Below are positions 49,562-60,773 of a stretch of DNA of 64,000 nt, piece after piece. The number at the start of each line of letters is the position of its first letter. The first letter of the stretch is position 1. Location of the stretch: NCBI RefSeq assembly GCF_013415485.1, contig NZ_JACBXS010000007.1, positions 62,001 through 126,000 on the forward strand, written 5' to 3'. This DNA comes from Rhabdonatronobacter sediminivivens. Lineage in GTDB: Bacteria; Pseudomonadota; Alphaproteobacteria; Rhodobacterales; Rhodobacteraceae. The notes under the pieces were generated by a model. It had not been told where the DNA came from and made no database searches. It saw nothing but the letters and a program-made list of their open reading frames with translations. A program made the translations under genes and the position numbers.

Positions 49562-49585
49562 GCCAGCCTCATGCAGGCAGAAGCG

Positions 49586-50689
<1,104 letters not shown>

Positions 50690-50819
50690 TTATAGGCGCG
50701 AGCTGTGGCCGGGGTAAAGGGGCGCAAGCGGCGCGGTCACCCGCCTGTGCGCGATGTTGCTCATCACGAAAGGGTGGGGTGCCCGCAGCGGCACCACCGG
50801 GGTGCCGCTGTCATTGCCT

Positions 50820-51812
50820 TCAGGCGTTTACATCCACAACCACGCGGCCCTGCACCTGGCCTTGCAGGATATCGGCGCCCAGTCGCGGCAGATCGGCCAG
50901 GGTGGCGGGGCGGATCATGGCGTCCAGCTTGTCCAGCGGCAGGTCGCGGGCGATCCGGTCCCAGGCGCGGATGCGGTTGTCATAGGGCTGCATGACCGAA
51001 TCGATCCCCAGCAGGTTCACGCCCCGCAACAGGAAGGGCACCACCGTGGCGGGCAGCCCCGCGCCCCCGGCCAGGCCGACAGCAGCGACCGAGGCCCCGT
51101 ATTGCATCTGCCCCAGCACGCGGGCCAGCATGGCGCCGCCCACGGCATCGACGCAGCCCGCCCAGGTTTCAGATTCCAGCGGGCGCTTCACGGTCTCGGC
51201 GATATCCGCGCGCGGGACGATCTGGCTGGCGCCAAGGCCGCGCAGGTAGGATTCAGTCTCGGGGCGGCCGGTCACGGCTGCCACCTCATGGCCCAGCGCG
51301 GCCAGCAGCGCCACGGCAACCGACCCCACGCCCCCCGCAGCCCCCGTGACCAGCACGGGGCCGTTGCCGGGTTTCAGCCCGTGATCCTCCAACGCCATCA
51401 CGGCCAGAATGGCGGTGAACCCGGCGGTGCCCACGGCCATGGCCTGGCGCGTGCTCAAGCCTTCGGGCAGGGGGACCAGCCAGTCGGCCTTGACCCGCGC
51501 TTTCTGCGCATAGCCGCCCCAATGCGCCTCGCCCACGCGCCAGCCGGTCAGCACGACCTTGTCGCCGGGGGTGTAGCGGGGGTCGTCCGAAGCCTCGACC
51601 GTGCCGGCGAAATCGATCCCCGGCACATGCGGGTAATTGCGCACCAGCCCGCCGCCGGGGCCGATGCACAGCCCGTCCTTGTAGTTGACGGTGGAATATT
51701 CCACCGCCACGGTCACGTCGCCCGCGGGCAACTGATCCTCGGTGATCTGCGTAACGGCGGCGTGGGTCTTGCCCGCGTCATCCTTGGTGACCAGAACTGC
51801 GTTGAAACTCAT
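50820..51812 (-). CDS. acuI: Acrylyl-CoA reductase AcuI-like (YhdH family oxidoreductase)
   Basis: 330 residues of the zinc-free medium-chain reductase fold: STVNYKDGLCIG, HVPGIDFAGTVE and the NADPH loop VTGAAGGVGSVAVALLAALGHEV. AcuI reduces acryloyl-CoA to propionyl-CoA, protecting cells from toxic acrylate made from DMSP. It lies 15 bp after dmdA, the arrangement known in Ruegeria. An alternative name would be a YhdH-type quinone oxidoreductase. Confidence 0.88.
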   Translation of the reverse strand: MSFNAVLVTKDDAGKTHAAVTQITEDQLPAGDVTVAVEYSTVNYKDGLCIGPGGGLVRNYPHVPGIDFAGTVEASDDPRYTPGDKVVLTGWRVGEAHWGGYAQKARVKADWLVPLPEGLSTRQAMAVGTAGFTAILAVMALEDHGLKPGNGPVLVTGAAGGVGSVAVALLAALGHEVAAVTGRPETESYLRGLGASQIVPRADIAETVKRPLESETWAGCVDAVGGAMLARVLGQMQYGASVAAVGLAGGAGLPATVVPFLLRGVNLLGIDSVMQPYDNRIRAWDRIARDLPLDKLDAMIRPATLADLPRLGADILQGQVQGRVVVDVNA

Positions 51813-51827
51813 CGTCTTCTCCTTGGT

Positions 51828-52940
51828 TCAGTTCCAGAAGGCCGAATGCACCCGCGCATCGCGCCGCCCCTGGGGCGTCTGGACCACCAGTTCGGTGCCC
51901 GCGTCCCAATGGGTGATGCGTACCATGCCGATGGCGACATTGGTGTCGAAATCCGGCGACCAGGCGGCCGAGCTGATGCGCCCCACCTGTTCGCCCTGAC
52001 GGGTTGTCACCGGCCAGTAGCGGTCACAAACCCCCACCTTCGCCCCGTCGATGGAGATGGGGCGGATCTGCTGCAACGGCCCCTCCTTGGCCACCCGCAG
52101 AAGCGCATCGCGGCCGATGCAGCCGATGGCGCTCTGGGTGTTGCAGAAGCGGCCCAGCCAGCATTCATGGGGCGTGTTGTCATCGGTCATGTCATTGCCA
52201 TAGCTCAGCAATCCACTCTCGATCCGTTCGATCAGGTTCGGGCAGCCCGCATGGACATCGAGATCGCGCCCGGCCTCCATCAGCGCGTTCCACAGCGGCA
52301 TCCCCATGTCGGTGCCGTTGACATAGATCTCAAACCCGCCCTGCTTGGAATAGCCCGAGCGTGCCACCACCATGTCCCGGCCCTGGAAATCGAAATGGCC
52401 GAAGCGGAAGAAGCGGATGCGCCGGACGGCATCGCCAAAGACGCGGGCCATCAGATCCTCGGCCTTTGGACCCTGCACGGCCAGGGGAGAGATATCGGGC
52501 TCATCCACCAGCACATCCAGCCGGTAGCCATAGGCCAACCCCTTCACCCAATACAGCAGATCGCTGTCGGCGATGGAAATCCACCACCGATCCTCGGCCA
52601 GTTTCACCGCCACCGGGTCATTGAGCATGCCGCCGGTTTCATCGACGATGGGCACGTAATAGCACTGCCCCGGCAGCATCCCGCGCAGGTCGCGCGGGGT
52701 CAGCATCTGCACCAGCCGCCCGGCATCGGGGCCGCGGATTTCCACCTGCCGTTCGCAGGCTACGTCCCAGACCTGCACGGCGGCCTTCAGGTGGTGGTAA
52801 TCCTCCTCCACCGACCGGAACACGGTCGGCAGAAGCATGTGGTTATAGACCGTGTAGGCCTTGACGCCCGCGGCCTCGACCCCGTCGGAAAACGGGGTGC
52901 GCCGCAACCGGCGCGAGGGAGACAGCAGCGGCAGGCTCAC
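51828..52940 (-). CDS. dmdA: DMSP demethylase DmdA (GcvT-like)
   Basis: 370 residues of aminomethyltransferase fold. It transfers a methyl from DMSP to tetrahydrofolate, giving methylmercaptopropionate. The stretches TPFSDGVEAAGVKAYTVYNHMLLPTVF, VQVWDVACERQV, GGMLNDPVAVKLA, RSGYSKQGGFEIYV and NLIERIESGLLSYGNDMT agree closely with the Ruegeria DmdA sequence as I recall it. The start is GTG 52940, overlapping the DUF1326 stop (GTGA). A generic GcvT-like enzyme is the alternative. Confidence 0.85.
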   Translation of the reverse strand: MSLPLLSPSRRLRRTPFSDGVEAAGVKAYTVYNHMLLPTVFRSVEEDYHHLKAAVQVWDVACERQVEIRGPDAGRLVQMLTPRDLRGMLPGQCYYVPIVDETGGMLNDPVAVKLAEDRWWISIADSDLLYWVKGLAYGYRLDVLVDEPDISPLAVQGPKAEDLMARVFGDAVRRIRFFRFGHFDFQGRDMVVARSGYSKQGGFEIYVNGTDMGMPLWNALMEAGRDLDVHAGCPNLIERIESGLLSYGNDMTDDNTPHECWLGRFCNTQSAIGCIGRDALLRVAKEGPLQQIRPISIDGAKVGVCDRYWPVTTRQGEQVGRISSAAWSPDFDTNVAIGMVRITHWDAGTELVVQTPQGRRDARVHSAFWN

Positions 52941-53584
52941 CGACCGGGGCCTTTCCAGTCGATCTGGCAGATTTCCGCGCTGCGGCCGTCGAAATCCCAC
53001 ACCCGGCCAAAGGCGCGCACGCGGCCCTTGGTGGCGGTGGCGACGGTGATGTCGGGACCCATCCAGTATTCGGTGTTGGTGACCACGATCTCGCGCTCCG
53101 GGTCGGCGCCGCGCACGGGCACGATCTCACCCTGGATCTTCTTGCCGACCATCAGGCGGCGTTTGTCGCCCTCGTTCTCATAGCTCACCGGCGCGCGCTC
53201 GGCGCCCAGAAATTCGCTCACCAGCATCCCGAACAGCCCGGTGGTGCCGCGTGCCGCGCCGGAAAAGATGTTGACCAGCGCGTCATAGGCATCGTCCGAG
53301 GCGCGGTCATCGATGAAGGCCGCCGCCTTCCAGTTGCCGCGCGCCATGAGGCCGGGGATTTCCAGCAGCAGCCCCACGTTCAGCCCGCTCAGGTCCGTGT
53401 CGCCATAATGGCCGCTGTCGATCCGCACGCCGGACCAGGCCTGGCAATAGCCCTCGGTCGGGGCGTGTTTTCCAAGGCTGACCACGCAGGGGCAGAAGAC
53501 GGTGCAGTTGCAATTCAGGATCAGTTCGCCCTTGATGGCCCAGGGCACGGTGCCAACAGCTTGTTTTTCCAGTGTTTCGGTCAT
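52937..53584 (-). CDS. DUF1326 domain protein
   Basis: 215 residues. The N-terminal CNCTVFCPCVVSL cysteine cluster and the TNTEYWMGPDITVATATKGRVRAFGRVWDFDGRSAEICQIDWKG end define DUF1326, of unknown function; the cysteines suggest metal binding. It overlaps dmdA by four bases and follows a DUF2182 gene, a frequent pairing. Confidence 0.9.
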   Translation of the reverse strand: MTETLEKQAVGTVPWAIKGELILNCNCTVFCPCVVSLGKHAPTEGYCQAWSGVRIDSGHYGDTDLSGLNVGLLLEIPGLMARGNWKAAAFIDDRASDDAYDALVNIFSGAARGTTGLFGMLVSEFLGAERAPVSYENEGDKRRLMVGKKIQGEIVPVRGADPEREIVVTNTEYWMGPDITVATATKGRVRAFGRVWDFDGRSAEICQIDWKGPGR

Positions 53585-53596
53585 GTGGGACCCTCC

Positions 53597-54355
53597 TCAG
53601 ATGATCAGCATTACGGGGGCGGCGGCCAGCAGGAGCCAGCCCAGCGGGCGGGTCAGATGGCGGCCGATCTCGGGCAGTTTCTCCAGCGTCATCAGCACCA
53701 TGGCCCCGCCCATCCACAGAAGGTTCATGGTCCCGCCGACAAATCCCAGCGCCATCAGCGCCCAGCAGCAGCCCAGGCACAGCGCGCCCAGCCGCAACCC
53801 CATGCGCCAGGGGCCTTCGGCCCAGTGTTGCATGAAAAATGCAAGTGGGCGGCGGCATCTGGACAGGCATGCCTCTTTCAACGTTGAAAATTGGTAAGCA
53901 CCCGCACCGGCCAGCAGCGCCGCGCTGAGCCAGCGGCTGGTGCTTTCGCCCAGCGGGTTTAGCAGCCCCGCGCCTGACAGCGTGATCTGCGCCGCCGTGG
54001 CCAGCACCGCAAAGCCCAGCCAGACCAGCAGATACCCCCCCAGCAACAGCGAGAACCCCGGCGCGTGGCCCGCGGCCACCAGATCCTCCCATGTGGCCAG
54101 GGTCGGCACCAGCGTCGGCGCCATCATCGCGCCCGCCATGACGGACCACATCAGGAACAGCTGCGGCGCGCCCGCCCAGCCCGGCTCCACAATGCACAGC
54201 GTGGCCCAGAACTCGGCCCCGTAGACCTCGGCCGCGGCCAGCAGGTCTGGCGGCAGTTGCGTGGCATAGAGCACACCCCACCCAGCGATCACCAGCGCGT
54301 AGAAGCCCAGCCAATGGGGCGCCCGCATCCTGCGCATCTGTGCGGCAATCTGCAT
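53597..54355 (-). CDS. DUF2182 family membrane protein
   Basis: 252 residues with about six membrane helices. AGAMMAPTLVPTL and the C-terminal MALGFVGGTMNLLWMGGAMVLMTLEKL are typical of DUF2182, often annotated as a predicted metal-binding membrane protein. First gene of the dmdA transcript, 12 bp from DUF1326, divergent from gntR. Confidence 0.9.
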   Translation of the reverse strand: MQIAAQMRRMRAPHWLGFYALVIAGWGVLYATQLPPDLLAAAEVYGAEFWATLCIVEPGWAGAPQLFLMWSVMAGAMMAPTLVPTLATWEDLVAAGHAPGFSLLLGGYLLVWLGFAVLATAAQITLSGAGLLNPLGESTSRWLSAALLAGAGAYQFSTLKEACLSRCRRPLAFFMQHWAEGPWRMGLRLGALCLGCCWALMALGFVGGTMNLLWMGGAMVLMTLEKLPEIGRHLTRPLGWLLLAAAPVMLII

Positions 54356-54406
54356 CGCTTCCCCCGCTCCCCTACGCTTGGGGCTTGGTCCGGCCCGGTG
54401 AATCGT

Positions 54407-54445
54407 ATATGTCTGACATATCAGACCGATAATTGTCTGACAATT
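54407..54445. promoter_or_regulatory. Twin GntR/FadR-type operators
   Basis: ATATGTCTGACATAT (54407-54421) and AATTGTCTGACAATT (54431-54445) are two perfect 15-bp palindromes sharing the core TGTCTGACA, centred 24 bp apart. They lie between the divergent gntR and DUF2182-dmdA transcripts, ending 17 bases before the gntR start. They most likely bind the adjacent FadR-type repressor and control both directions. Confidence 0.75.
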
Positions 54446-54462
54446 GAAAACGAGGGCCCCGC

Positions 54463-55215
54463 GTGAGAACCGAACTGGACAGCGACCGCGATTATTCCCA
54501 GCAGATCGCGCGCACCATCCGCGATGCCATCCTGGACGGCCAGTTGCCCGCCGACGGGCGCCTGCCCTCGGAATCCGACCTTGCGGCGCAATTCAACGTC
54601 TCCCGCCCCACGGTGCGCGAGGCATTGAAGCGTCTGGCCGCGCAGAACCTGATCCGCACCCAGCGCGGGGCCAGCGGCGGGGCCTTCGTCAACCGTCTGG
54701 GCTTTGACGAGGCGCAGGAGCATCTGGTCACCACCGCTACGCTGCTCCTGTCCATGAACCGGGTGGATTTCGAAACCGCCTGCGAATCGCGCTTCGCCTT
54801 GGAACGCGCCTGCCTGCCGCTGGCCTGCGCGCGGCGCGCCCCCGCCCATCTGGCCGCCCTGCGCGCCGAGATCGCGCGGCAGGGGACCGAGGGCCTCAGC
54901 GACGAGGATTTCTGCGCCTCGGACGTGGCCTTTCACCGCGCGCTGGTGGATGCGGCGGCCAATCCGGTGCTGTCCTGGCATCTGGCCGGCGCGGTGGAGG
55001 CGATGCAACCCCTGATGAACATGATCACCTTCACCGCGCGGTCCCGCGCGCGGATCATCACCCTGCACCAGACCCTGGCCGATGCCGTGGCCGCGCAGGA
55101 CGCCCAGGCGGCAAGCACCGCCATGGACGCGCTGGCGGCCTACACGCTGGAACTGGGCGGTCAGATCCGCGCCCGGCGCGCGCGGCCCGCCCGGGAAGGG
55201 ACCTCCGCAGGGTAG
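54463..55215 (+). CDS. GntR/FadR family transcriptional regulator
   Basis: 250 residues. The N-terminal winged helix is RTIRDAILDGQLPADGRLPSESDLAAQFNVSRPTVREALKRLAAQNLIRTQRGASGG. The C-terminal all-helical FCD ligand domain has DVAFHRALVDAAANPVL. The start is GTG 54463. It is divergent from the DMSP genes, as a GntR regulator is next to dmdA in Ruegeria, so it probably represses them until DMSP or a product binds. Confidence 0.92.
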   Translation: MRTELDSDRDYSQQIARTIRDAILDGQLPADGRLPSESDLAAQFNVSRPTVREALKRLAAQNLIRTQRGASGGAFVNRLGFDEAQEHLVTTATLLLSMNRVDFETACESRFALERACLPLACARRAPAHLAALRAEIARQGTEGLSDEDFCASDVAFHRALVDAAANPVLSWHLAGAVEAMQPLMNMITFTARSRARIITLHQTLADAVAAQDAQAASTAMDALAAYTLELGGQIRARRARPAREGTSAG

Positions 55216-55321
55216 GGACCGCGCAAGCTGCCGCCGACCAACCGCAACGCCCCCGTCCGCCAGTGAACCGATCGCCACAGGGCACTGATCCCTGAACGCC
55301 CCTTACCTGCCAGAACCCCAT

Positions 55322-55390
55322 TTTCCTGCCCGAAATACTCCGGGGGGTGAGGCGCCCTGGCGCCGAGGGGGGCAGCGCCCCCCTTTTTTC
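55322..55390 (-). repeat. Dispersed intergenic repeat, copy C, with terminator
   Basis: On the minus strand: GGGGGGCGCTGCCCCCC, CTCGGCGCC...GCGCCTCA, CCCCCCGGAGTATTTCGGGC. On the plus strand GGGGGGC-AGC-GCCCCCC followed by TTTTTT makes a strong terminator for gntR. Confidence 0.75.
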
Positions 55391-55450
55391 GACACCCGCA
55401 ACGTGCCCCACAGCCGGGCATGTTCACGCGGCGCCAGACAATGCGCCGTG

Positions 55451-57730
55451 TCAGCCGTAATGCGCCACCGGCGTCCCGGCCAGTGCGCTCATGTTCAGCA
55501 GCCCCCGCGCGGTGATTGACGGGGTGACGATATGCGCGCGGTTGCCCATGCCCATCAGGATGGGGCCCACCTCCAGCCCGTCGCCGCGCATCTTCAGGAT
55601 GTTGCGCACCCCCGAGGCCGCATCCGTGCTGGCAAAGACCAGCACATTGGCCATGCCCTCGAATCGCGCGTTGGGAAAGATGCGCTCGCGCAGTTCCGGG
55701 TCCAGAGCCACATCCAGGGTCATTTCCCCTTCATAGGCAAAGCCGGGGTCCATGGCGTCCAGGATCTCCAGCGCCCCGCGCATCCGACGCCCCGAAGAGC
55801 TGTCCAGATTGCCGAATTGCGAATGCGAGCACAGCGCGATCTTCGGCTCCAGGCCAAAGCGGCGCACATGCCGGGCCGCGCCGATCACCACATTGGCGAT
55901 CTGTTCGGGGCTGGGTTCGGCATGGATCTGGGTGTCGGCCAGGAACAGGTTGCCCTCGGGCTGGATGATGAGCGAGAGCGCGCCGACAGGGTGCAGATCC
56001 GGCGTGCCGAGGATCTGGGCGACATAGTTCAGATGCCACAGGAACTGCCCGAAGGTGCCGCAGATCAGGCTGTCGGCATCGCCGCGCTGGACCATGATGG
56101 CGCCGATGGCGGTGGTGTTGGTGCGCATCACCGCGCGCGCAATGTCCGGGGTCACGCCGCGGCGCTGCATCAGGGTATGATAGGTCTCCCAATACTCGCG
56201 GTAGCGGGGGTCGTTTTCGGGGTTCACCACCTCGAAATCGCGGCCGGGGCGGATGGGCAGGCCGGCGCGCTCGCAGCGCATGTCCAGCACCTCGGGGCGC
56301 CCGATGAGGACCGGCACCTCGGTGGTTTCCTCCAGCATCGCGCTGGCCGCGCGCAACACGCGCTCGTCCTCGCCCTCGGCAAAGACGATCCGGCGCGCGG
56401 CGGTGCGGGCGGCCTCGAACACCGGGCGCATGATCATGGTGGACTTGAAGACCGAGCCATCAAGCTGGCGCTTGTATTCGTCCAGATCGGCAATGGGGCG
56501 GGTGGCCACGCCGGACTCCATCGCCGCCTTCGCCACGGCGGTGGCAACCACGCCGGTCAGCCGCGGGTCAAAGGGCTTGGGGATCAGGTAGTCGCGGCCA
56601 AAGGTCATCTGCTCGCCCTTGTAGGCGGCGGCGGCTTCGGCGCTGGTGGTGGCGCGGGCCAGCGCCGCGATCCCTTCGATACAGCCCAGTTGCATGGCGT
56701 CGTTGATCTCGGTCGCGCCGACATCCAGCGCGCCCCTGAAGATGAAGGGGAAGCACAGCACATTGTTGACCTGGTTGGGAAAATCCGACCGGCCGGTGGC
56801 GATGATCGCATCGGGCGCAACGGCGCGCGCCGCTTGGGGGTCGATCTCGGACCTGGGATTGGCCAGGGCAAAGATGATGGGCGAGGAGGCCATCTTCACC
56901 ACATCCTCGGGCTTGAGCACATTCGGCCCCGAGAGCCCCAGGAACAGATCCGCGCCTTCGATGGTCTCGGACAGCGGGCGGTCGGTCGTGCCCTGGGCAA
57001 AGGCGGCTTTCTGCGGGTTCATGTCCGCCGCGCGGCCTTCGTAAACCAGCCCGTGGATGTCATGCAGCCAGATGTTTTCGCGCTTCACGCCCATCTTGAC
57101 CAGGATGTTCAGGCAGGCGATGCCCGCCGCCCCGCCACCCGTGGAGACGATCTTGATATCCTCGAACCGCTTGCCCGCGACCAGCAGCGCATTTGTTGCC
57201 GCCGCGCCTACCACGATCGCCGTGCCGTGCTGGTCATCATGGAATACGGGGATGCCCATACGCTCGCGGCAGATCCTTTCCACAATGAAGCAATCCGGCG
57301 CCTTGATGTCCTCAAGGTTGATGGCGCCGAATGTCGGCTCCAGCGCGCAGACGATATCGGCCAGCTTTTCGGGGTCGGTTTCGGCAAGCTCGATGTCGAA
57401 GCAGTCGATATTGGCGAATTTCTTGAACAGGACGGCCTTGCCTTCCATCACCGGCTTGGCGGCCAGCGGGCCGATATCGCCCAGCCCCAGCACGGCGGTG
57501 CCATTGGTGACCACGGCCACCAGATTGCCGCGGGTGGTGTAGCGGCTGGCAAGTTTCGGGTCCGACTTGATCTCCAGACAGGCCTCGGCCACGCCGGGGG
57601 AATAGGCGCGCGTCAGGTCGCGGCCGTTGGCCAACGGCTTCGTGGGCCGCACTTCCAGCTTTCCGGGTTTCGGATTGGCGTGGTAAAACAGCGCCGCCTG
57701 GCGTGCGGCGTCCTGCCTTTCGTCGGTCAT
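55451..57730 (-). CDS. maeB: NADP-dependent malic enzyme with phosphotransacetylase-like domain
   Basis: 759 residues. The N-terminal malic enzyme half oxidatively decarboxylates malate to pyruvate: [40 protein letters not shown] and the dinucleotide site [13 protein letters not shown]. The C-terminal PTA-like domain (from about 430) is regulatory in known MaeB proteins. GGGAGGG precedes ATG 57730; upstream frame extension is unsupported. Confidence 0.95.
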   Translation of the reverse strand: MTDERQDAARQAALFYHANPKPGKLEVRPTKPLANGRDLTRAYSPGVAEACLEIKSDPKLASRYTTRGNLVAVVTNGTAVLGLGDIGPLAAKPVMEGKAVLFKKFANIDCFDIELAETDPEKLADIVCALEPTFGAINLEDIKAPDCFIVERICRERMGIPVFHDDQHGTAIVVGAAATNALLVAGKRFEDIKIVSTGGGAAGIACLNILVKMGVKRENIWLHDIHGLVYEGRAADMNPQKAAFAQGTTDRPLSETIEGADLFLGLSGPNVLKPEDVVKMASSPIIFALANPRSEIDPQAARAVAPDAIIATGRSDFPNQVNNVLCFPFIFRGALDVGATEINDAMQLGCIEGIAALARATTSAEAAAAYKGEQMTFGRDYLIPKPFDPRLTGVVATAVAKAAMESGVATRPIADLDEYKRQLDGSVFKSTMIMRPVFEAARTAARRIVFAEGEDERVLRAASAMLEETTEVPVLIGRPEVLDMRCERAGLPIRPGRDFEVVNPENDPRYREYWETYHTLMQRRGVTPDIARAVMRTNTTAIGAIMVQRGDADSLICGTFGQFLWHLNYVAQILGTPDLHPVGALSLIIQPEGNLFLADTQIHAEPSPEQIANVVIGAARHVRRFGLEPKIALCSHSQFGNLDSSSGRRMRGALEILDAMDPGFAYEGEMTLDVALDPELRERIFPNARFEGMANVLVFASTDAASGVRNILKMRGDGLEVGPILMGMGNRAHIVTPSITARGLLNMSALAGTPVAHYG

Positions 57731-57892
57731 CGGTTCCCTCCCGTATGGAGGGTGCAATATCGAACCATATGTCGCCGGTGACAAGGGCGGTTCCGGCTCA
57801 GCGGCTTCGCAGGTCGCGTGAAGCTGCCTTGCGCCGCTTGCGTCCGGGCGCGGCGCGGCGCAAACTCGGGTCTGAAAAGTCACGGAGGTTTC

Positions 57893-58285
57893 ATGTCGCT
57901 TATGGATGCCGCGCGCGAGGTGCGCGAGAATGCCCATGCGCCCTATTCACGCTTCAAGGTCGGCGCGGCGATCCGCACGGTCTCGGGGGCGGTGTTCACG
58001 GGCTGCAATGTGGAAAACCTGGCCTATCCGCAGGGGACCTGTGCCGAAGCCGGCGCCATAGCCGCCATGTGCGCCGCCGGAGAGCGCGAAATCGCCGAGG
58101 TTGCGGTGATCGCCGACGCCCCGGACCCGGTGCCGCCCTGTGGCGGCTGCCGCCAGAAGCTGCGCGAATTTGCCGGGCCTGATGTGCCGGTGACCATGGC
58201 CACCACCGATGGCGCCACCCGCACCATGACCCTGGAGGAATTGCTGCCCGGTGCCTTTGTCCCCGAACACATGAGCCGCACGTGA
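57893..58285 (+). CDS. cdd: Cytidine deaminase
   Basis: 130 residues, homotetrameric type. Zinc site CAEAGAI and PCGGCRQ. It deaminates cytidine and deoxycytidine. GGAGGT precedes ATG 57893. First gene of a salvage operon. Confidence 0.95.
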   Translation: MSLMDAAREVRENAHAPYSRFKVGAAIRTVSGAVFTGCNVENLAYPQGTCAEAGAIAAMCAAGEREIAEVAVIADAPDPVPPCGGCRQKLREFAGPDVPVTMATTDGATRTMTLEELLPGAFVPEHMSRT

Positions 58286-59571
58286 CCCCGGCGCAGGTGA
58301 TCCAGTCGGTGATCGATGGCGCGGCGGTCCCGGCGGATATCGGCGCCTTTGCGCTGGGGCTGGCCGATGGGTCGGTGTCGGATGCGCAGGCGGGCGCCTT
58401 TGCCATGGCGGTCAAGCTGCGCGGCCTTTCGGATGCGGCGCGCACCGCCCTGACCGAAGGGATGCGCGATTCGGGCGATGTGCTGGGCTGGGAGCTTCCC
58501 GGTCCGGTGGTGGACAAGCATTCCACCGGCGGTGTGGGCGATTGCATCAGCCTGGCCCTGGCCCCGGCGCTGGCGGCCTGCGGGGTCTATGTGCCGATGG
58601 TGTCGGGGCGGGGGCTGGGCCATACGGGCGGCACCCTTGACAAGCTGGAGGCGATCCCCGGCTACACCGTAGACCAGCCCGAGGACCGCTTTCGCGCCAT
58701 CGTGGGAGAGATCGGCTGTGCCATCGTCGGGGCCTCGGCCCGGATCGCACCGGCGGACAAGCGGCTCTATGCCATCCGCGATGTGACGGCGAGCGTGGAA
58801 TCGGTGGATCTGATCACCGCCTCGATCCTGTCCAAGAAGCTGGCGGCGGGGCTGGATGCGCTGGTGATGGACGTCAAGGTCGGCTCGGGCGCGTTCCTGC
58901 CGGGCGCGGATCAGGCGCGGGTGCTGGCGCGGTCGCTGGTGGATACGGCGAACGGGGCCGGGTGCCGGACGGCGGCGCTGATTACCGGCATGGATGCGCC
59001 GCTGGGCGGGATGGGCGGCAACGCGCTGGAGGTGGCCGAGGTCATGCGCCTGCTGACCGGCGAACGGGCGGCGCCGGACCTGTGGGACCTGACCTGCGCG
59101 CTGGGCGGTGAGGCGCTGGCGCTGGTGGGGATCGACGGCGGCGCCGAGCGGGTGGCCAAGGCGCTCCGCTCGGGCGCGGCGGCGGAACGCTTCGGGCGGA
59201 TGGTCGCGGCGCAGGGCGGGCCGGTGGATTTCGTGGAACGCTGGCCGGATTACCTGCCCGTGGCGCCGGTGCAGGTGGATGTCTTTGCCGACGCCCCCGG
59301 CACCCTGGCGGCCATCGACACCCGCGCCGTGGGGCTGGCGGTTGTGGCCCTGGGCGGCGGACGGCGGCGCGAGGGGGACCGGATCGACCACCGCGTCGGC
59401 TTTGCCGACATGGCCGCGCCGGGGGCGCATGTCGGCCCGGACGCACCGCTGGCCCGGGTGCATGCGGCCGATGCGGCCAGCGCAGAGGCCGCCGCCAGCG
59501 CCCTGCGCGCGGCCAGCCGGATCGGCCCAGCCGAGGCGCCCGCCGCTTTGGTGCGGGAGCGTGTCGCATGA
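58282..59571 (+). CDS. deoA: Thymidine phosphorylase
   Basis: 429 residues. It splits thymidine to thymine and deoxyribose 1-phosphate. Signatures: DKHSTGGVGDCISLALAP and VSGRGLGHTGGTLDKLE. GTG 58282 overlaps the cdd stop by four bases. Confidence 0.95.
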   Translation: MTPAQVIQSVIDGAAVPADIGAFALGLADGSVSDAQAGAFAMAVKLRGLSDAARTALTEGMRDSGDVLGWELPGPVVDKHSTGGVGDCISLALAPALAACGVYVPMVSGRGLGHTGGTLDKLEAIPGYTVDQPEDRFRAIVGEIGCAIVGASARIAPADKRLYAIRDVTASVESVDLITASILSKKLAAGLDALVMDVKVGSGAFLPGADQARVLARSLVDTANGAGCRTAALITGMDAPLGGMGGNALEVAEVMRLLTGERAAPDLWDLTCALGGEALALVGIDGGAERVAKALRSGAAAERFGRMVAAQGGPVDFVERWPDYLPVAPVQVDVFADAPGTLAAIDTRAVGLAVVALGGGRRREGDRIDHRVGFADMAAPGAHVGPDAPLARVHAADAASAEAAASALRAASRIGPAEAPAALVRERVA

Positions 59572-60773
59572 AACCCCGCGCGTTTCTGATAGTGCTGGAT
59601 TCCGTGGGCTGCGGTGGCGCGCCAGATGCCGCCGATTTCGGCGACGCAGGCGCCAACACTCTGGGTCATATCGCGGTCGCCTGCGCCGAAGGGCGGGCCG
59701 AGGATGGTCGCTCCGGCCCCCTGCGCCTGCCCAGGCTGGACGCGCTGGGCCTGGGCCGGGCGATCGAACTGGCCTCGGGGTTGCGCGCGCCGGGATTGGG
59801 CGCCGCGCCGCAGGGCCTCTGGGGGGCGGCGACCGAGATGTCCAAGGGCAAGGACACGCCTTCGGGGCATTGGGAGCTTGCGGGCGTCCCCGTGCCCTGG
59901 GACTGGCATTACTTCCCCCGCAAGCTGCCCGCGTTCGACCCCGAACTGGTGCGCCGGGTGTGCGAACTGGCCGGGACCGGCGGCATCCTGGGCAATTGCC
60001 ACGCCGCCGGGATCCCCATCCTCGGCGAACTGGGGGCCGAGCATCTGCGGACGGGATGGCCGATCTGCTATACATCGACGGACAGCGTGTTCCAGATTGC
60101 CGCGCATGAAGAGGCGTTCGGGCTGGAGCGTCTGTGGCGGCTCTGCGCCGATCTTGCCCCGCTTCTGCACAACATGCGGGTCGGCCGGGTGATCGCGCGC
60201 CCCTTTCTGGGGTCCGAGGCGACGGGCTTCGCCCGCACCGGCAACCGGCGCGATTTTGCCATGACGCCCCCGGCGCCGACCCTGTGCGATTGGGTGCAGC
60301 GCGCCGGGGGGCGGGTGCATGCGGTGGGCAAGATCGGGGATATCTTCTCGGGGCAGGGGATCGACCAGCTGCACAAGGGGCGCGACGATCTTGCACTTCT
60401 GGAACATATGAGCCGCCTTTCGGGGGATGCAGAGGAGGGATCCTTGACCTTTTGCAACCTGGTGGAGTTTGACAGCCTTTACGGCCATACCCGCGATGTG
60501 TCCGGCTATGCCCGCGCGCTGGAACGCTTCGACCGCTGGCTGGCGGGGTTTCTGGACGGGCTGCGCCCCGGCGATCTGGTGATCGTAACCGCCGATCATG
60601 GCAATGATCCCACCGCACCGGGCACCGACCACACGCGCGAACGGGTGCCGGTTCTGGTCCATGGCGCGGGCGCAGGCGAAATCGGGCATTGCGGCTTCGT
60701 CGATGTGGCGGCTTCGGTCGCGGCGCACCTTCGGGTGCCAAGCCAAGGCCCGGGGCGGAGCTTCCTGCCATGA
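59568..60773 (+). CDS. deoB: Phosphopentomutase
   Basis: 401 residues, alkaline-phosphatase superfamily. It interconverts (deoxy)ribose 1- and 5-phosphate. Metal and active-site stretches: LDSVGCGGAPDAADFGD, GKDTPSGHWE and TADHGNDPTAPGTDHTRE. It overlaps deoA and add by four bases each. Confidence 0.96.
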   Translation: MKPRAFLIVLDSVGCGGAPDAADFGDAGANTLGHIAVACAEGRAEDGRSGPLRLPRLDALGLGRAIELASGLRAPGLGAAPQGLWGAATEMSKGKDTPSGHWELAGVPVPWDWHYFPRKLPAFDPELVRRVCELAGTGGILGNCHAAGIPILGELGAEHLRTGWPICYTSTDSVFQIAAHEEAFGLERLWRLCADLAPLLHNMRVGRVIARPFLGSEATGFARTGNRRDFAMTPPAPTLCDWVQRAGGRVHAVGKIGDIFSGQGIDQLHKGRDDLALLEHMSRLSGDAEEGSLTFCNLVEFDSLYGHTRDVSGYARALERFDRWLAGFLDGLRPGDLVIVTADHGNDPTAPGTDHTRERVPVLVHGAGAGEIGHCGFVDVAASVAAHLRVPSQGPGRSFLP

